A stretch of 64,000 nt of DNA from Clarkia xantiana subsp. parviflora (Eukaryota; Streptophyta; Magnoliopsida; Myrtales; Onagraceae). Every line of letters begins with the position of its first letter. Within the stretch, counting starts at the first letter, position 1. The notes beneath the pieces were generated by a model that had not been told where the DNA came from, did not search any database, and saw only the letters and a program-made list of their open reading frames with translations. The stretch is from the NCBI GenBank assembly GCA_036873135.1, contig JAPTYO010000001.1, positions 43,114,774 through 43,178,773 of the forward strand, read 5' to 3'. Below are positions 36,549-46,380 of this stretch, one piece after another. Made by a program: the position numbers and the translations under genes.

Positions 36549-38880
36549 ATGAGTAAGTCTCATCCTTTTGTTTCGGATAACTTTGAGGGAGAGGTTGATG
36601 AGAGCACCATGGATTCCGATTCTGGGTCTCGAAGTGGTGTACTCTTGGGACCATCGGGTGATCGCGTGATACTGGAGAAGACTCAGCTATTTTTTCCCAA
36701 CAAGCTTCCACGTTCCAAGTTTGACCTCTATGTCTCGACCCGGGGCTGGTGTCCCGGCCTAGAGGTCTTGTACCCTTGGGATGTTGTAAAGGGGGTTGAA
36801 TTTGGTCGGCCCACCGTTCCTCCAGCTGAGTATGAGGCAGTCTACCTTTCACAGTTTCGAGAAGGGCTGCGGTTCCCCTACTGTCAGGATCTGGTTCGCC
36901 TTTGTCGATATTATAGGATTTCTCCTGTCTCTATTACCCCACCAGGGTTTAGAGCTTGGACGTGTTTTCGGGTGCAATGTCATCTAAATTCCTGGGACTA
37001 CTCGATAGTGTTGTTTCGAGCTTTCTACCGCCTGGGTAAGGCGGACGAGTCTGGGATGTGCACCTTCAGCTTGCGTTGGCCTCATATGACCGAAAAGGGA
37101 TTCTCTTCCCTTGGCTTGCGCAGGGCGGGGTGGAATACTGAAGCGCGATTCTGCGAACGGTCGGACACTTCCCAGAATAAATGGAAGTGTCAGTACTTTT
37201 TTATAAAGGATGCGGGCACGACTTGGACGACTTCTCACATATTGGATGCCGATCCCGTTCCACGATTTCAGGAGTTCTCCGATAGAGATAAGGTCGCTTT
37301 GAAGAGAATCCATGCGGCGAATAGGGCGGGGGAGTACAGCCCCCTTTATCGTGCTTCTGACGCCGAGCTGCTCGCGGCGGGCATTCACGTACGTCCTTCG
37401 AGGGAGGAGTTGGTATGTTTTGAAGTTTTGTAACATCTGCTCTTGTTTCCTTGTAGGTTGGTTTCTTAACAGACGCCCCTGTTTACAGGGTGGAGTTGCA
37501 GGCGGGTCTTCTCAGATTGTTCCCGGCCTAGACGATACTCTTCCTGTTGGCCCGGGTATGGGACTTGTGCCTTTTAAAGGTTTTGTTGAGATTTTTCCCA
37601 TGCTAACATGTTAATGGTTTTTTTGTGGTCGTCTTTGTAGGCTTGGAGTTCCCGACAGCGGGGGGAGTTGTACCTGTCGGGGAGCATGATGCTGACGTCC
37701 GCTCCCCGAGCGATCCTAGGAGGTTGACATCTGACGGCATGCCTCTTGCTCCTTCCTGTGACAAAGGGAAAGGGCCTATGTATGCAGATTCGACCATGCC
37801 TGTCCCCCGGCCGGGGAGCGGGCGTTCAGTGGAGATGCCTCCCTTGGCAGGTGATTGTGGTTGACTTCTTGTTGTATTGGTATGGTTTGCCTTCTCCTAA
37901 TGTGTTTGCTTTTGATGTGTAGTTGTTCCTACTCCTCCGGCTCTCCGCAAGTCTGATTTGATTTGCGGCTTGATCGGGATGTGACTGGGAATGAGTGGGC
38001 TACGTATTCTCAGTCTACTGTCCGTTTTCCCAAGGATGTTTCCTTGAGCACACCTGCTGTTGGTGTGCGTGTGGTTCAGCGGTCTGTTCCGCCGGCTGAC
38101 CGCAAGACGTGTCCCCGGGACCCTGAGGCTGCGTTGAAATGTGTCGAGGAGTCACTCGCGCGCTTTGCTCCTGTACGTTGTTTTCCTTTTATGTTGGATC
38201 TATCATGTTTGTCTGGCTTCTTTGTGTGTGATGTGCTTGTGTTGTTGTTGTAGGTGAATGTCGTGATGACCAACCTTTCCTCCTTTGTTGTTGAGCTTGT
38301 TGAGGAGACGAGGGGTCTGCAGGATCGTCATGAGCACTTGTCTCAGGATGTCGTTGTGTTGAGGGAGAAGGCGCGCGCACATTCAGATGCTTCTTCCAAG
38401 GCTTCCGCTGATCTCAAGGGAAGTCAGGATTGTGCGTCTCAGCTGGAGGCGGAGCTGTTCGCCCTACTGCGTCAGGAGAAGGTCGATGAGGAGGCACATG
38501 CTGTGGCGCTGAGGGAGACTAAGGAGTCTCACGTTGCCCTGGGTGATCAGCTTGGGATGATTGAGTTTCCTACTACAGCTGATTACCCAAAGCTTCTCAA
38601 GAAGGCACGTGATGATCGCATGGAGTCCTTCTCCGTGGATTACTTCAGGAGGGTATACTCTCTTGCCCCCGATTTTCCTTTCCAGAGTGCTGGTCCATAT
38701 GCTGGCTATGCCCTCGGGGCTATTGCGGGGATCCGAGCGAGCGGTGGAACAAGTGGTATGACGGGACAGGTGTCCGTCCCTGTTGGTGTTGATCGCCGTG
38801 GTGCTTTCAAAGGCCCTGCGCAAGATGTTTTTATGACTGATGCCTTTGGTTCTGGTGCTCCTGACGTTGGGTCAGGTTGA
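36549..38880 (+). CDS. Antisense, intron-containing gene carried by the LTR element
   Basis: Lies opposite to gag/pro, between the tandem array and the 3' LTR. Exon 1 (36549-37412) encodes about 288 aa with features of the plant 'putative gypsy type transposon' domain (LPRSKFDLYVS, LRFPYCQDLVRLCRYYRISPVSITPPGFR, FRVQC). Likely further exons with GT/AG borders: 37489-37555, 37641-37850 (Pro/Gly-rich), a stretch near 37963-38173, and 38254-38880, which begins NVVMTNLSSFVVELVEETRGLQDRHEHL, a coiled coil, and ends in a Gly-rich tail. The first, second, third and last joins keep frame. Between exon 3 and the next the frame does not connect by the simplest splice, so this copy may carry a frameshift or I have the border wrong. 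The function of these antisense proteins is unknown. Confidence 0.7.
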
Positions 38881-39267
38881 TCTTTCTTTGTTTTTCCTTG
38901 TGTATATATGGTTGCTCCCCTTGCATGGGTGAGATTTTGACGGGGTGCGTCTTGGGCTTGACTTTTATGCTGGCTGGATGTCTTTACTTTTTAGTCCTGC
39001 TATATTATATATATATATGCCTGACATGAGATGTTAGAAAGATATAATACTTAGTATTATTTTGCATCTTCCTTTATTGCTGTCTCAATAACTTGTTCTC
39101 TTTTTGAAGAGTGTTACTCTATTGACTGGTCGATTTCCTTAATCCGATAGTTTTCCTTAGGAAATTGCATCTCTGTTGGTGGCGGGGTGTGGATGAGTTG
39201 GTATTACCGTCGCCTGTGGCTTTGTAAGGAGGATGATCCTTGTTGAACTGCTTGTCTTCCTTTACGA

Positions 39268-40088
39268 GGATGTGAACAGACTAGTATGTTCACATACTTG
39301 ATGCTGCGGCTAAGTGTGGATAGATTAGTACGTCCGATCCTTGCATTTGTTTGCGAGGGAGGATTCCTAATGATTCGTATGTCCCCCGACTTTTTGCAGG
39401 GATGTGAATAGATTAGTACGTTCACATCCTTGTATTATGGCGAAGTGTGGATAGATTAGTACGTCCGACACTTGCCTTTGTTTGCGAGGGAGGATTCCCA
39501 ATGATCCGCTTGTCCCCCGACTTTTTGCAAGGATGTGAATAGATTAGTACGTTCACATCCTTGTATTATGGTGAAGTGTGGATAGATTAGTACGTCCGAA
39601 ACTTGCCTTTGTTTGCGAGGGAGGATTCCCAATGATCCGCTTGTCCCCCGACTTTTTGCAAGGATGTGAATAGATTAGTACGTTCACATCCTTGTATTAT
39701 GGCGAAGTGTGGATAGATTAGTACGTCCGACACTTGCCTTTGTTTGCGAGGGAGGATTCCCAATGATCCGCTTGTCCCCCGACTTTTTGCAAGGATGTGA
39801 ATAGATTAGTACGTTCACATCCTTGTATTATGGCGAAGTGTGGATAGATTAGTACGTCCTACACTTGCCTTTGTTTGCGAGGGAGGATTCCCAATGATCC
39901 GTTTGTCCCCCGACTTTTTGCAAGGATGTGAATAGATTAGTACGTTCACATCCTTGTATTTTGGCGAAGTGTGGATAGATTAGTACGTCCGACACTTGCC
40001 TTTGTTTGCGAGGGAGGATTCCCAATGATCCGCTTGTCCCCCGACTTTTTGCAAGGATGTGAATAGATTAGTACGTTCACATCCTTGT
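39268..40088. repeat. 131-bp tandem array with paired hairpins
   Basis: GATGTGAATAGATTAGTACG recurs at 39401, 39532, 39663, 39794, 39925 and 40056, an exact 131-bp period. A diverged unit precedes it near 39268. Each full unit has two hairpins: one with stem GGATGTGAA/TTCACATCC, one with stem AAGTGTGGA/TCCGACACTT (one bulged base), and both have the same 12-base loop TAGATTAGTACG. Units are almost identical, with scattered single-base changes. It lies in the non-coding part between the pro-gag frame and the antisense gene. Confidence 0.95.
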
Positions 40089-40447
40089 TGAAATTATTTT
40101 ATCTCCTTGCGTGCGTAGCGCTTCCTCTGTTTTGAATACAGGCATGAGCTTCGCTTAGTCTTGCTTTGATATCTTTTTGATGGCTTTTCTTGTTGGTTGC
40201 CCTTTCTGCGTATAGGGTTAGGGCCTTTGTTGGTGATGTATGTGGCTTGTTCCTGGTTTTGGACCGGGGTAGCTTGCCATTACATAGTGATTTTTCCTAC
40301 GCAAGGAGTGAACTTCATTAGTCTTCTTGTTTATTTACAAGGGATGTGCATGGATGGAGTCAACTGATCTCCCATCCTAAACGTTCTACTCAGTACTCGA
40401 AAAGTAAAGATAGAGTATGTGCATGTCACAGGGGGAGGATTATTCCC

Positions 40448-41800
40448 TTAGTGACGGTTTGATAAAGCTGGCTTCTCGCATGCAATGTAGGAGCGCAGAG
40501 CTCCTTGTTTGATCAGTTCCTCGATTCTGTTGCGTAGAGAGGGGCACCCATTCGTGCTGTGACCCCATCTGTTGTGGTAGTGGCACCACGTTTCTGGATT
40601 CTTCCCGAGGAAGGTAATCCGGATCTCGCTTGGAGGAGGTAAAACATCCTTCAGGATGGTCTTGAACAACTCTTCCACCTCTATGTTCAGAGGTGTATAT
40701 TCGCCATCTTGGTTGTTGTTCAAGTCTTGTCTTGCACGCTTGTGTTCGCGCGCCTCCTCTTGTTCTGCAGGTGGGCTGAACCACCCCAGCTCGTTTGCGA
40801 CCTCGACTGCTGTCTCCATCTTTTCTTTTAAGTCAGCCATGGATTTGGTTGTTCTCCACCCTTGTGTTCGTCCAAATAGGAGGAATGTGGGTGAGTTCAT
40901 GTTCAGGAAGAAGGCATTGATTACCGCTGACTTCTCTGCCAAACTTGAAGTTGCGTTTATGGCGAATCGCTTGAAGTAGTTTTGGATGGATTCTGACTCC
41001 CCTTGTTTGATGTCCCATATGCTTGGGAGCATTGGGGTTTGAAATGCTGGGAGTCTTTCTCCTTTGCTCATCATTTCGTCAAATCGCATTTCAACTTCAG
41101 ACTTGGAACATTGTCCCCTTTCAATGACTGCTATGTCCAGGCGGTTCTTGCATCTTAGGGCGTTGACATAGCATTTTCGTGCAGTCGTCTGATCGCCCAA
41201 GACTTCACCAATTCCTCCCCTTAGGCGGTATTTCAGCTTTTGATGTGCCGTTGAAGGCACCATCTCGTAGGGGTTTATCGTTGTTCTTCCGAGAATTCCG
41301 TTGTAAGCGCCAAGGCTCTCGACGATCACGAAAGTGATGTCGACTTTCATTGCGTTCCATCCTTCTCCTATCACAGTGGGAAGGGTGATCATCCCCAGTG
41401 GGTATGTAGCAGCTCCAGCGAAGCTTACTAATGGGAAATTTCCCGGCTTCAGGTCCTCTCTCTTCATTCCCAGCTGTTCGAGGACATTGATATGGAGGAT
41501 GTCTGACGAGCTTCCTCCGTCGACTAGAATTCTTTTGACATCGAACCCGTTGATTTCCATCGTTATTACTAACGCGTCATCATGGGGGTAGACGATGTGT
41601 GCCATGTCTTTTCTCGAGAATCCTATCACGGGGTCCTCCTCTTCTGGTTTCTTTCTTTTCCCATACTTGGGGAGTGTGCTTGCCTGCGCAGCGTATACAT
41701 CCCTTGTGTTGGAGACTTGTCCTCCTGCAGCTGGACCACCATGAATGACATTAATAACTCCCCTCTTTTTAGGAGGGGGGTTGTCATTGGTCTTCTCTTT
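40448..41800 (-). CDS. Retroelement protease fused to a second gag C-terminus
   Basis: The open frame continues directly from gag after one UGA, in the same phase. It starts with the lead NVIHGGPAAGG common before gypsy proteases, then an aspartic protease core with LVDGGSSSDIL (the usual D-T/S-G appears as DGG), LGRTTIN near its end. After the protease, where reverse transcriptase would be expected, it switches to gag-like sequence: IWDIKQGESESIQNYFKRF, NPETWCHYHNRWGHSTNGC (a CX2H-type zinc motif) and LIKQGALRSYI, then stops. This second gag tail is similar in kind to, but not a copy of, the one ending the upstream gag. The joint suggests recombination between two related elements. The catalytic Thr is replaced, so activity is doubtful. 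Confidence 0.85.
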   Translation of the reverse strand, partial: KEKTNDNPPPKKRGVINVIHGGPAAGGQVSNTRDVYAAQASTLPKYGKRKKPEEEDPVIGFSRKDMAHIVYPHDDALVITMEINGFDVKRILVDGGSSSDILHINVLEQLGMKREDLKPGNFPLVSFAGAATYPLGMITLPTVIGEGWNAMKVDITFVIVESLGAYNGILGRTTINPYEMVPSTAHQKLKYRLRGGIGEVLGDQTTARKCYVNALRCKNRLDIAVIERGQCSKSEVEMRFDEMMSKGERLPAFQTPMLPSIWDIKQGESESIQNYFKRFAINATSSLAEKSAVINAFFLNMNSPTFLLFGRTQGWRTTKSMADLKEKMETAVEVANELGWFSPPAEQEEAREHKRARQDLNNNQDGEYTPLNIEVEELFKTILKDVLPPPSEIRITFLGKNPETWCHYHNRWGHSTNGCPSLRNRIEELIKQGALRSYIACEKPALSNRH

Positions 41801-43624
41801 TCATTTCTCCTTTGGCGTGAATTTTCTTTTCACCTTCTCAATTTTTCCCCCCTGGTCGACGTAGTGCTTAAGTCCGCCTTCTTGTATGATTCGATTGATT
41901 TGGAACTTAAGGCTTCTACAGTCGTCTGTTTCATGGCCGTTGACTTCGTGGCTTTCACACCACTTGTCTTGCTCCTTCCCTAGCTGGCCTTTTCTGAAAC
42001 CGAATGGCTCTTTCCAGAGGTTTTGTTCTTTCATTTCTTTCAGTATGACACTCAGGGGAGCGTTCAAAGGGATTAGCTCAATGGTGTTGACGTCTGGATT
42101 CTTGTCTTCTTCAATGTTGAATGTTCTCTTCTGGGGCGGAGTCCATTGTTTTTGTTGGGGGGTTTGGTTCTGCTTCGGGGGGCCTGGCTTACTTTCATCT
42201 TTCTTGTTGCCGGGCTTACCCCACTTGTCCCGTGTTGTCATCTTGTAATGTTCAGCATCGATGTACTCTTTTACTCTTGCCACGAGTTCTTCCATTGTTT
42301 CCGCCGGTCTCGTAGAAAGCTTTTGGCCCAAGTCGTACCCGTGCCTACCCAGGTTTCTGACAAAGGCATGGATGATTTCTATCTCTGCGATGTTCGTTTG
42401 GATTTCCGAGATGTTTTGATTGAATCGGATGTAGTAGCTTGCGAGGGACTCATTCCACTCTTGCTTGACGTCATCCAAGGCATTTGATCCTTTGATAATC
42501 GAACGTTCTCCCATGTAACGTTGGATGAACTTTTCTTTGAGGGACTTCCACGAGTCTATGATTTTCTTTGGCAGGGAGAAGAGCCAGTGTGCGGCTGGTC
42601 CGCCTAACGTTTGGGGGAACGTCATGGCTATGTGGTGAGGGTTGTCTGTCCTTCCCAAAAGCATTACTTCATGCTGCTGCACATGCTCTATTGGGTCTCC
42701 CTTGCCTCGGTACTTTTCCGGTCTTAGATTATACAGTGCGTCTGGGACGCGACTGTACACCAGCTCGTCAGTGAAAGGGTGGGATGCGGTGTCCACCAAT
42801 GTGTTCATCCCTCTCATTTTCCTTTGCTTTATCTTCTTTTCGATCAGCTCTTCAAGCATCTCCTCCGTCAGCCCGGTGACTGGGTTACCCTGATTTGGGG
42901 GGTATGCTTCTTGTCCCAAGCTTGCGCCTTGTTGGGGAAATTGCGCCTGCGTCGGGTTGTACTGAGAATATCCACCTTGATATCCCTGGAATGTTTGAGA
43001 CGGCTGCCTCCAGGCTCCTTCATTGAATGGCCCTGCTTGGTAAGGTGTTTGGGAATGTGAGAGCTCCTGTCTTGTCCCTTGTTGGGGGAACTGCCTGCTT
43101 TGCTGTGCGTTCCCGTGAAAGGTCAGGGTTTTTGAGATTGTAGGCCCTCTCTGCTGAGGTGCATTCATTGTAGGCGCCTTCCTTGGTGGCGGGGGCATAT
43201 TTGCTTGTTGCGCAGGAGGGGGTGGTGGCGCCCCGTATCCTTGGTTGCGCAATGCCTCTCTCAGATGAAGCAGCTGTTCGAGTGCTGCCATCATTTCCGG
43301 GGTGACTGTAGGTGCAGTCTGTGCCCCAGGTGCCTGGTTGTATGCTCCAGCGTTTGGCATTCCATATGGTTGCTCTTGCGTGTTGAAGGTTTGATGGGCG
43401 AAGCCTGGAGGAGGGTTGGTCTGCTGTGTGCCCCCTTGCGCGTTACTCCGAGAGTGTGCGCTTCTTGTTGGCATAGACGAGGCGACTGAGGCCTCGCCTT
43501 GGCTCTGCGGGGGGTTTCTCTGCGGAGGAGATCTCATGCTTGACTCCGGGGCCGGAGTTTTCCTTGGACGTCCTGGTCCTCTTCTCTTCGTCTTAGTCGG
43601 CGGTGGCTGCTCGTTGCTTGCCAT
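41801..43624 (-). CDS. Gag protein of the LTR retrotransposon
   Basis: 607 aa. Pro/Gln-rich N-terminal half (after MASNEQPPPTKTKRRGPGRPRK, an AT-hook-like basic motif), then the retrotransposon gag core (RPEKYRGKGDPIEHVQQHEV, PAAHWLFSLP, ESLASYYIRF) and a C-terminal zinc-binding tail (KWCESHEVNGHETDDC, GGLKHYVDQGG) typical of Tat-type gypsy elements. The ATG at 43624 follows the primer-binding site by only 20 bases; the frame is open further up into the LTR (to 43735), but the core start is more plausible. Ends in TGA, with the protease frame continuing in phase. Confidence 0.9.
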   Translation of the reverse strand: MASNEQPPPTKTKRRGPGRPRKTPAPESSMRSPPQRNPPQSQGEASVASSMPTRSAHSRSNAQGGTQQTNPPPGFAHQTFNTQEQPYGMPNAGAYNQAPGAQTAPTVTPEMMAALEQLLHLREALRNQGYGAPPPPPAQQANMPPPPRKAPTMNAPQQRGPTISKTLTFHGNAQQSRQFPQQGTRQELSHSQTPYQAGPFNEGAWRQPSQTFQGYQGGYSQYNPTQAQFPQQGASLGQEAYPPNQGNPVTGLTEEMLEELIEKKIKQRKMRGMNTLVDTASHPFTDELVYSRVPDALYNLRPEKYRGKGDPIEHVQQHEVMLLGRTDNPHHIAMTFPQTLGGPAAHWLFSLPKKIIDSWKSLKEKFIQRYMGERSIIKGSNALDDVKQEWNESLASYYIRFNQNISEIQTNIAEIEIIHAFVRNLGRHGYDLGQKLSTRPAETMEELVARVKEYIDAEHYKMTTRDKWGKPGNKKDESKPGPPKQNQTPQQKQWTPPQKRTFNIEEDKNPDVNTIELIPLNAPLSVILKEMKEQNLWKEPFGFRKGQLGKEQDKWCESHEVNGHETDDCRSLKFQINRIIQEGGLKHYVDQGGKIEKVKRKFTPKEK

Positions 43625-43644
43625 GCTGTTGGTTCTGTGGGTGA

Positions 43645-43662
43645 TTCCCACAGACGGCGCCA
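43645..43662 (-). other. Primer-binding site
   Basis: On the minus strand, TGGCGCCGTCTGTGGGAA follows the LTR end by two bases. The initial TGG pairs with the CCA of a tRNA 3' end. This sequence is common in plant gypsy elements. I have not assigned the tRNA. Confidence 0.88.
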
Positions 43663-43664
43663 AG

Positions 43665-44479
43665 TGTTTCGACCGAGTTATTGCGGGTTGCCCGCGGAAT
43701 AGCTCGTCGAAGTCTTCGGGTTGGGTGCGAGCCAAGTCCGTCCTCTAAAGTCGCGTGCGGGCCTTAGCTTCGTCTTATGATCGGCGATAAGTCCTTTGAG
43801 GTCTCTGGAAGATCGTCTGTCTGCACCTGCGAGAGGAGCATTACCAAGCAGTCCCCGTGGAGAGGGGGGGTGCTTGGTGCGCTCGCTCCGACGATCAACA
43901 TTAGTCGACTTCTAGAGAGAGAAAGAGTGGGTTTTCTAGAGAGAGGTCAGAGCTTTTCCCATTCTCACCAAAAGTGATTTTTTGAATGACTTGAAAATGT
44001 TTACCCCCAAGGTGGCTATTTATAGGCAACCTTGGACCGTAAACCGGTTTTGACCCGGTTCGATGTGGAAATGTGAACCGGGATGCAGGGGAGAGCTTTG
44101 GGAAAAGGACTCTGACGCGCGTCTCAGGCGGCTGTCACGAGCGGGACGCGCGCGCCTTTGAAACATAGGTCTCGGACACATAGGAGTTAGTTAAAAATCG
44201 AGTCTCCTATACGTTCGGGACGAAATGGGGGGTGTACGCGACACCCCCCGGGTGTTGAGCTCACCCGGAATTCCGGGTAAGCCTAGGCTTACCCGGAAAT
44301 TCCGGGTAAGCTGGGGCTTTACCCGGAATTTCCGGGTAAGCCCCCCGGGGATGTCGGGCAAGTTCGCGACTTGCCCGGTTTCCCCCGGTTAGCTCGAAAT
44401 TGGGGAATCGTAAAGGGTCTTGCGCGTGTATGAGGTCCGAATAATTAAGACCGAGCCCGAATCATGCGTATATGCATCA
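43665..44479 (-). repeat. 5' LTR (815 bp)
   Basis: Reads TGATGCATATAC...GGTCGAAACA on the minus strand. Contains three copies of a palindromic unit ACCCGGAA(T/A)TTCCGGGTAAG, one more than the other LTR. In the minus direction it should hold the element's promoter; no TATA box was assigned. Confidence 0.95.
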
Positions 44480-45297
44480 GAAACTAATTTCCAAAATAGG
44501 TCTTTTCATTTTTTTTTTGTAATGTATATTATTTAATTTAAATCCTAAAGTTTACAATATGTTACAAATGAATCCTAAAGAAAACTATAATTAAAAAATG
44601 AAATTTAAGAAACTAAATGTATGAAAAATAAAAAATGGAAATAAAAAATAATTAATTAAATGTTAAAAATGCACATTAAAAAATAATCAAACAAACAAGT
44701 TTTGTAGATTTTAATTCTAAAAAATATGTGAAATTAAAATAAAAAAATTTTGAAAAAAAAATATATATAACGATATACAAATTATATTCATTAAGAGTAT
44801 GCAAAAAAAAAAAAAAAAAAAAACTAACTAAAATTCATTCTTAAATTTATTCTTTTGATTTTTTAAATTTAAATTAGTTTATCCGTTATTTTTTCATTCG
44901 TTAATTTTATATATTTTTATAAATTTAACATATTTTATTTAGGGTTTATATTTTTATACTTAAAAAAATCATGAGTATTTAGTTTCTTTACGTTTTATAT
45001 CAATGTTTTTTTATAATTTATATATTTTGGCATATTTTATTTTTAGAATTTTTTATCAAAATTACTAATTTATTTTATGTTTTTAACTTCTACATTTAAT
45101 TATCTTAATTTTCAATTTTTTTTAATATATTTCTTGTGTGATATTTAGGTTTAGGATCAATTGTAACAAAATATAAACTTTGGGGGTAAAATATAAAAGA
45201 TTAAAAAAAATGAAAAAACCTATTTTGGGAATTAGTTTCTGGAGAAGCCTAGTTTGGGAATAAGTTTGGCAATGAAGCCTACTTTGGGCATTCACTC

Positions 45298-46380
45298 GGG
45301 CTAGCGCAACACAACTAAATGAAGTGAATTGAGATTCTGAGACTTTGAGTTTTACGATATTAAGTTTTTCAGATTGAAATAGAATGAATGAAACAAATAT
45401 TTAGATGAAAAATTCAATGGTCAAAATTGAATGGAAGATTTAGACCGAATGAATGGTGGGAATTAGAAATAAGATTGAATTAATACTTATACTATAATAA
45501 CGTGTATACATATAAATATTAGTAATATATACTAATACTATCTATTATATAATGGCCAAATGTCATTCTGTAACCGCCAATTTTTAATCTGATTATCTAT
45601 ATATCTATTCTATTATATATAATGGCCAAAGGTCATTCTGTAACCGTCAATTTTTAATCTGATTATCTATATTACTAATGCAGAACTTGGTTTTACACAA
45701 ATATCATTCTTAACATTGGCTGAATTAATTAATGTAATCAATTAGCTTAGGGTTTTGGTGGTAATTTCTTATTTATAAATATTGAAGAAAAAACATTACA
45801 AATTGTCACTGCAAATAATCGAACCTACGATTTAATGCATAAAAGTCACACATATTTACCATCTACTAATAAACTATTTGTTACTCTCTTATTACTTAAT
45901 TGTATTAAACGGTTCCGAATACTAAAATTAACTTAATTATATTGTGAAAAAAAAATATTATATCAAGTTTAAATAATCTATTTAAAATAAATTCTAGATG
46001 GACCGAGAGAAAAAAATCATCGGAATCGCATGATCATGTTTTGAAATTTAACTTTAACAATATTAATCTATTTCTAATGCATATCGTTGTAATCTCATGA
46101 TGATACGTTAAAAACCTAGTCATATGAACAAATTCGTTGGATGAAGAATAACTTGAGGCGAATGTGTTTTGTATGTCTCCTTTGATATAACAATCTTCAA
46201 CTCGAGCTATATAACCTGCATTATCTTCATATATATATATATATATACAATATAATGCTACATTTGAAAATTGTGCACTTCCATGTTATAACTTACATTT
46301 GTGTAGCAAATTAATTTAGGTCTTGATTCATCCTGATATTAAACTCATGGAATTCTTACAATCATTAAGGTACTCAATAA
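45298..46380. other. A/T-rich intergenic DNA
   Basis: Past the 9-bp duplication of the split MITE there is no gene. It includes the 70-bp direct repeat listed separately and a TA run at about 46230-46248. Confidence 0.5.
45541..45670. repeat. 70-bp direct duplication
   Basis: Two 60-bp copies at a 70-bp period (45541-45600, 45611-45670) share AATGGCCAAAxGTCATTCTGTAACCG with three differences. Each is preceded by TCTATTATATA-like sequence. Confidence 0.9.

Larger units (their letters stand above)
33875..44479 (-). mobile_element. Non-autonomous Ty3/gypsy (Tat-like) LTR retrotransposon, 10.6 kb
   Basis: Two near-identical LTRs (33875-34666 and 43665-44479) in direct orientation start TG and end CA when read on the minus strand. 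A perfect 5-bp target duplication GAAAC flanks the whole (33870-33874, 44480-44484). In minus-strand order: primer-binding site, gag, a single UGA, protease joined to a second gag-like C-terminus, a tandem-repeat region, an antisense gene, a purine tract, and the LTR. I see no reverse transcriptase, RNase H or integrase, so movement would require enzymes from another element. Extra antisense frames and 3' tandem repeats are known from Tat-lineage gypsy elements, which supports the placement. About five substitutions between the LTRs indicate recent insertion. Confidence 0.93.
33812..45297. mobile_element. Mutator-like MITE split by an LTR retrotransposon
   Basis: The left end GAGTGAATTCCCAAAGTA (33812) and right end TACTTTGGGCATTCACTC (45297) are inverted repeats that continue for about 90 bp (ATTTCCCAAACTAGGCT, GAAACTAATTTCCAAAATAGG). 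A perfect 9-bp target duplication GGGCTAGCG lies at 33803-33811 and 45298-45306. Removing the LTR retrotransposon leaves an element of about 880 bp, A/T-rich and non-coding inside. The LTR element landed in its left arm. Confidence 0.92.

Noticed and set aside
39268..40088. Evenly spaced repeats resembling a CRISPR array
   Set aside because: The whole 131-bp unit is repeated, there are no unique spacers, and the DNA is plant, inside an LTR retrotransposon.
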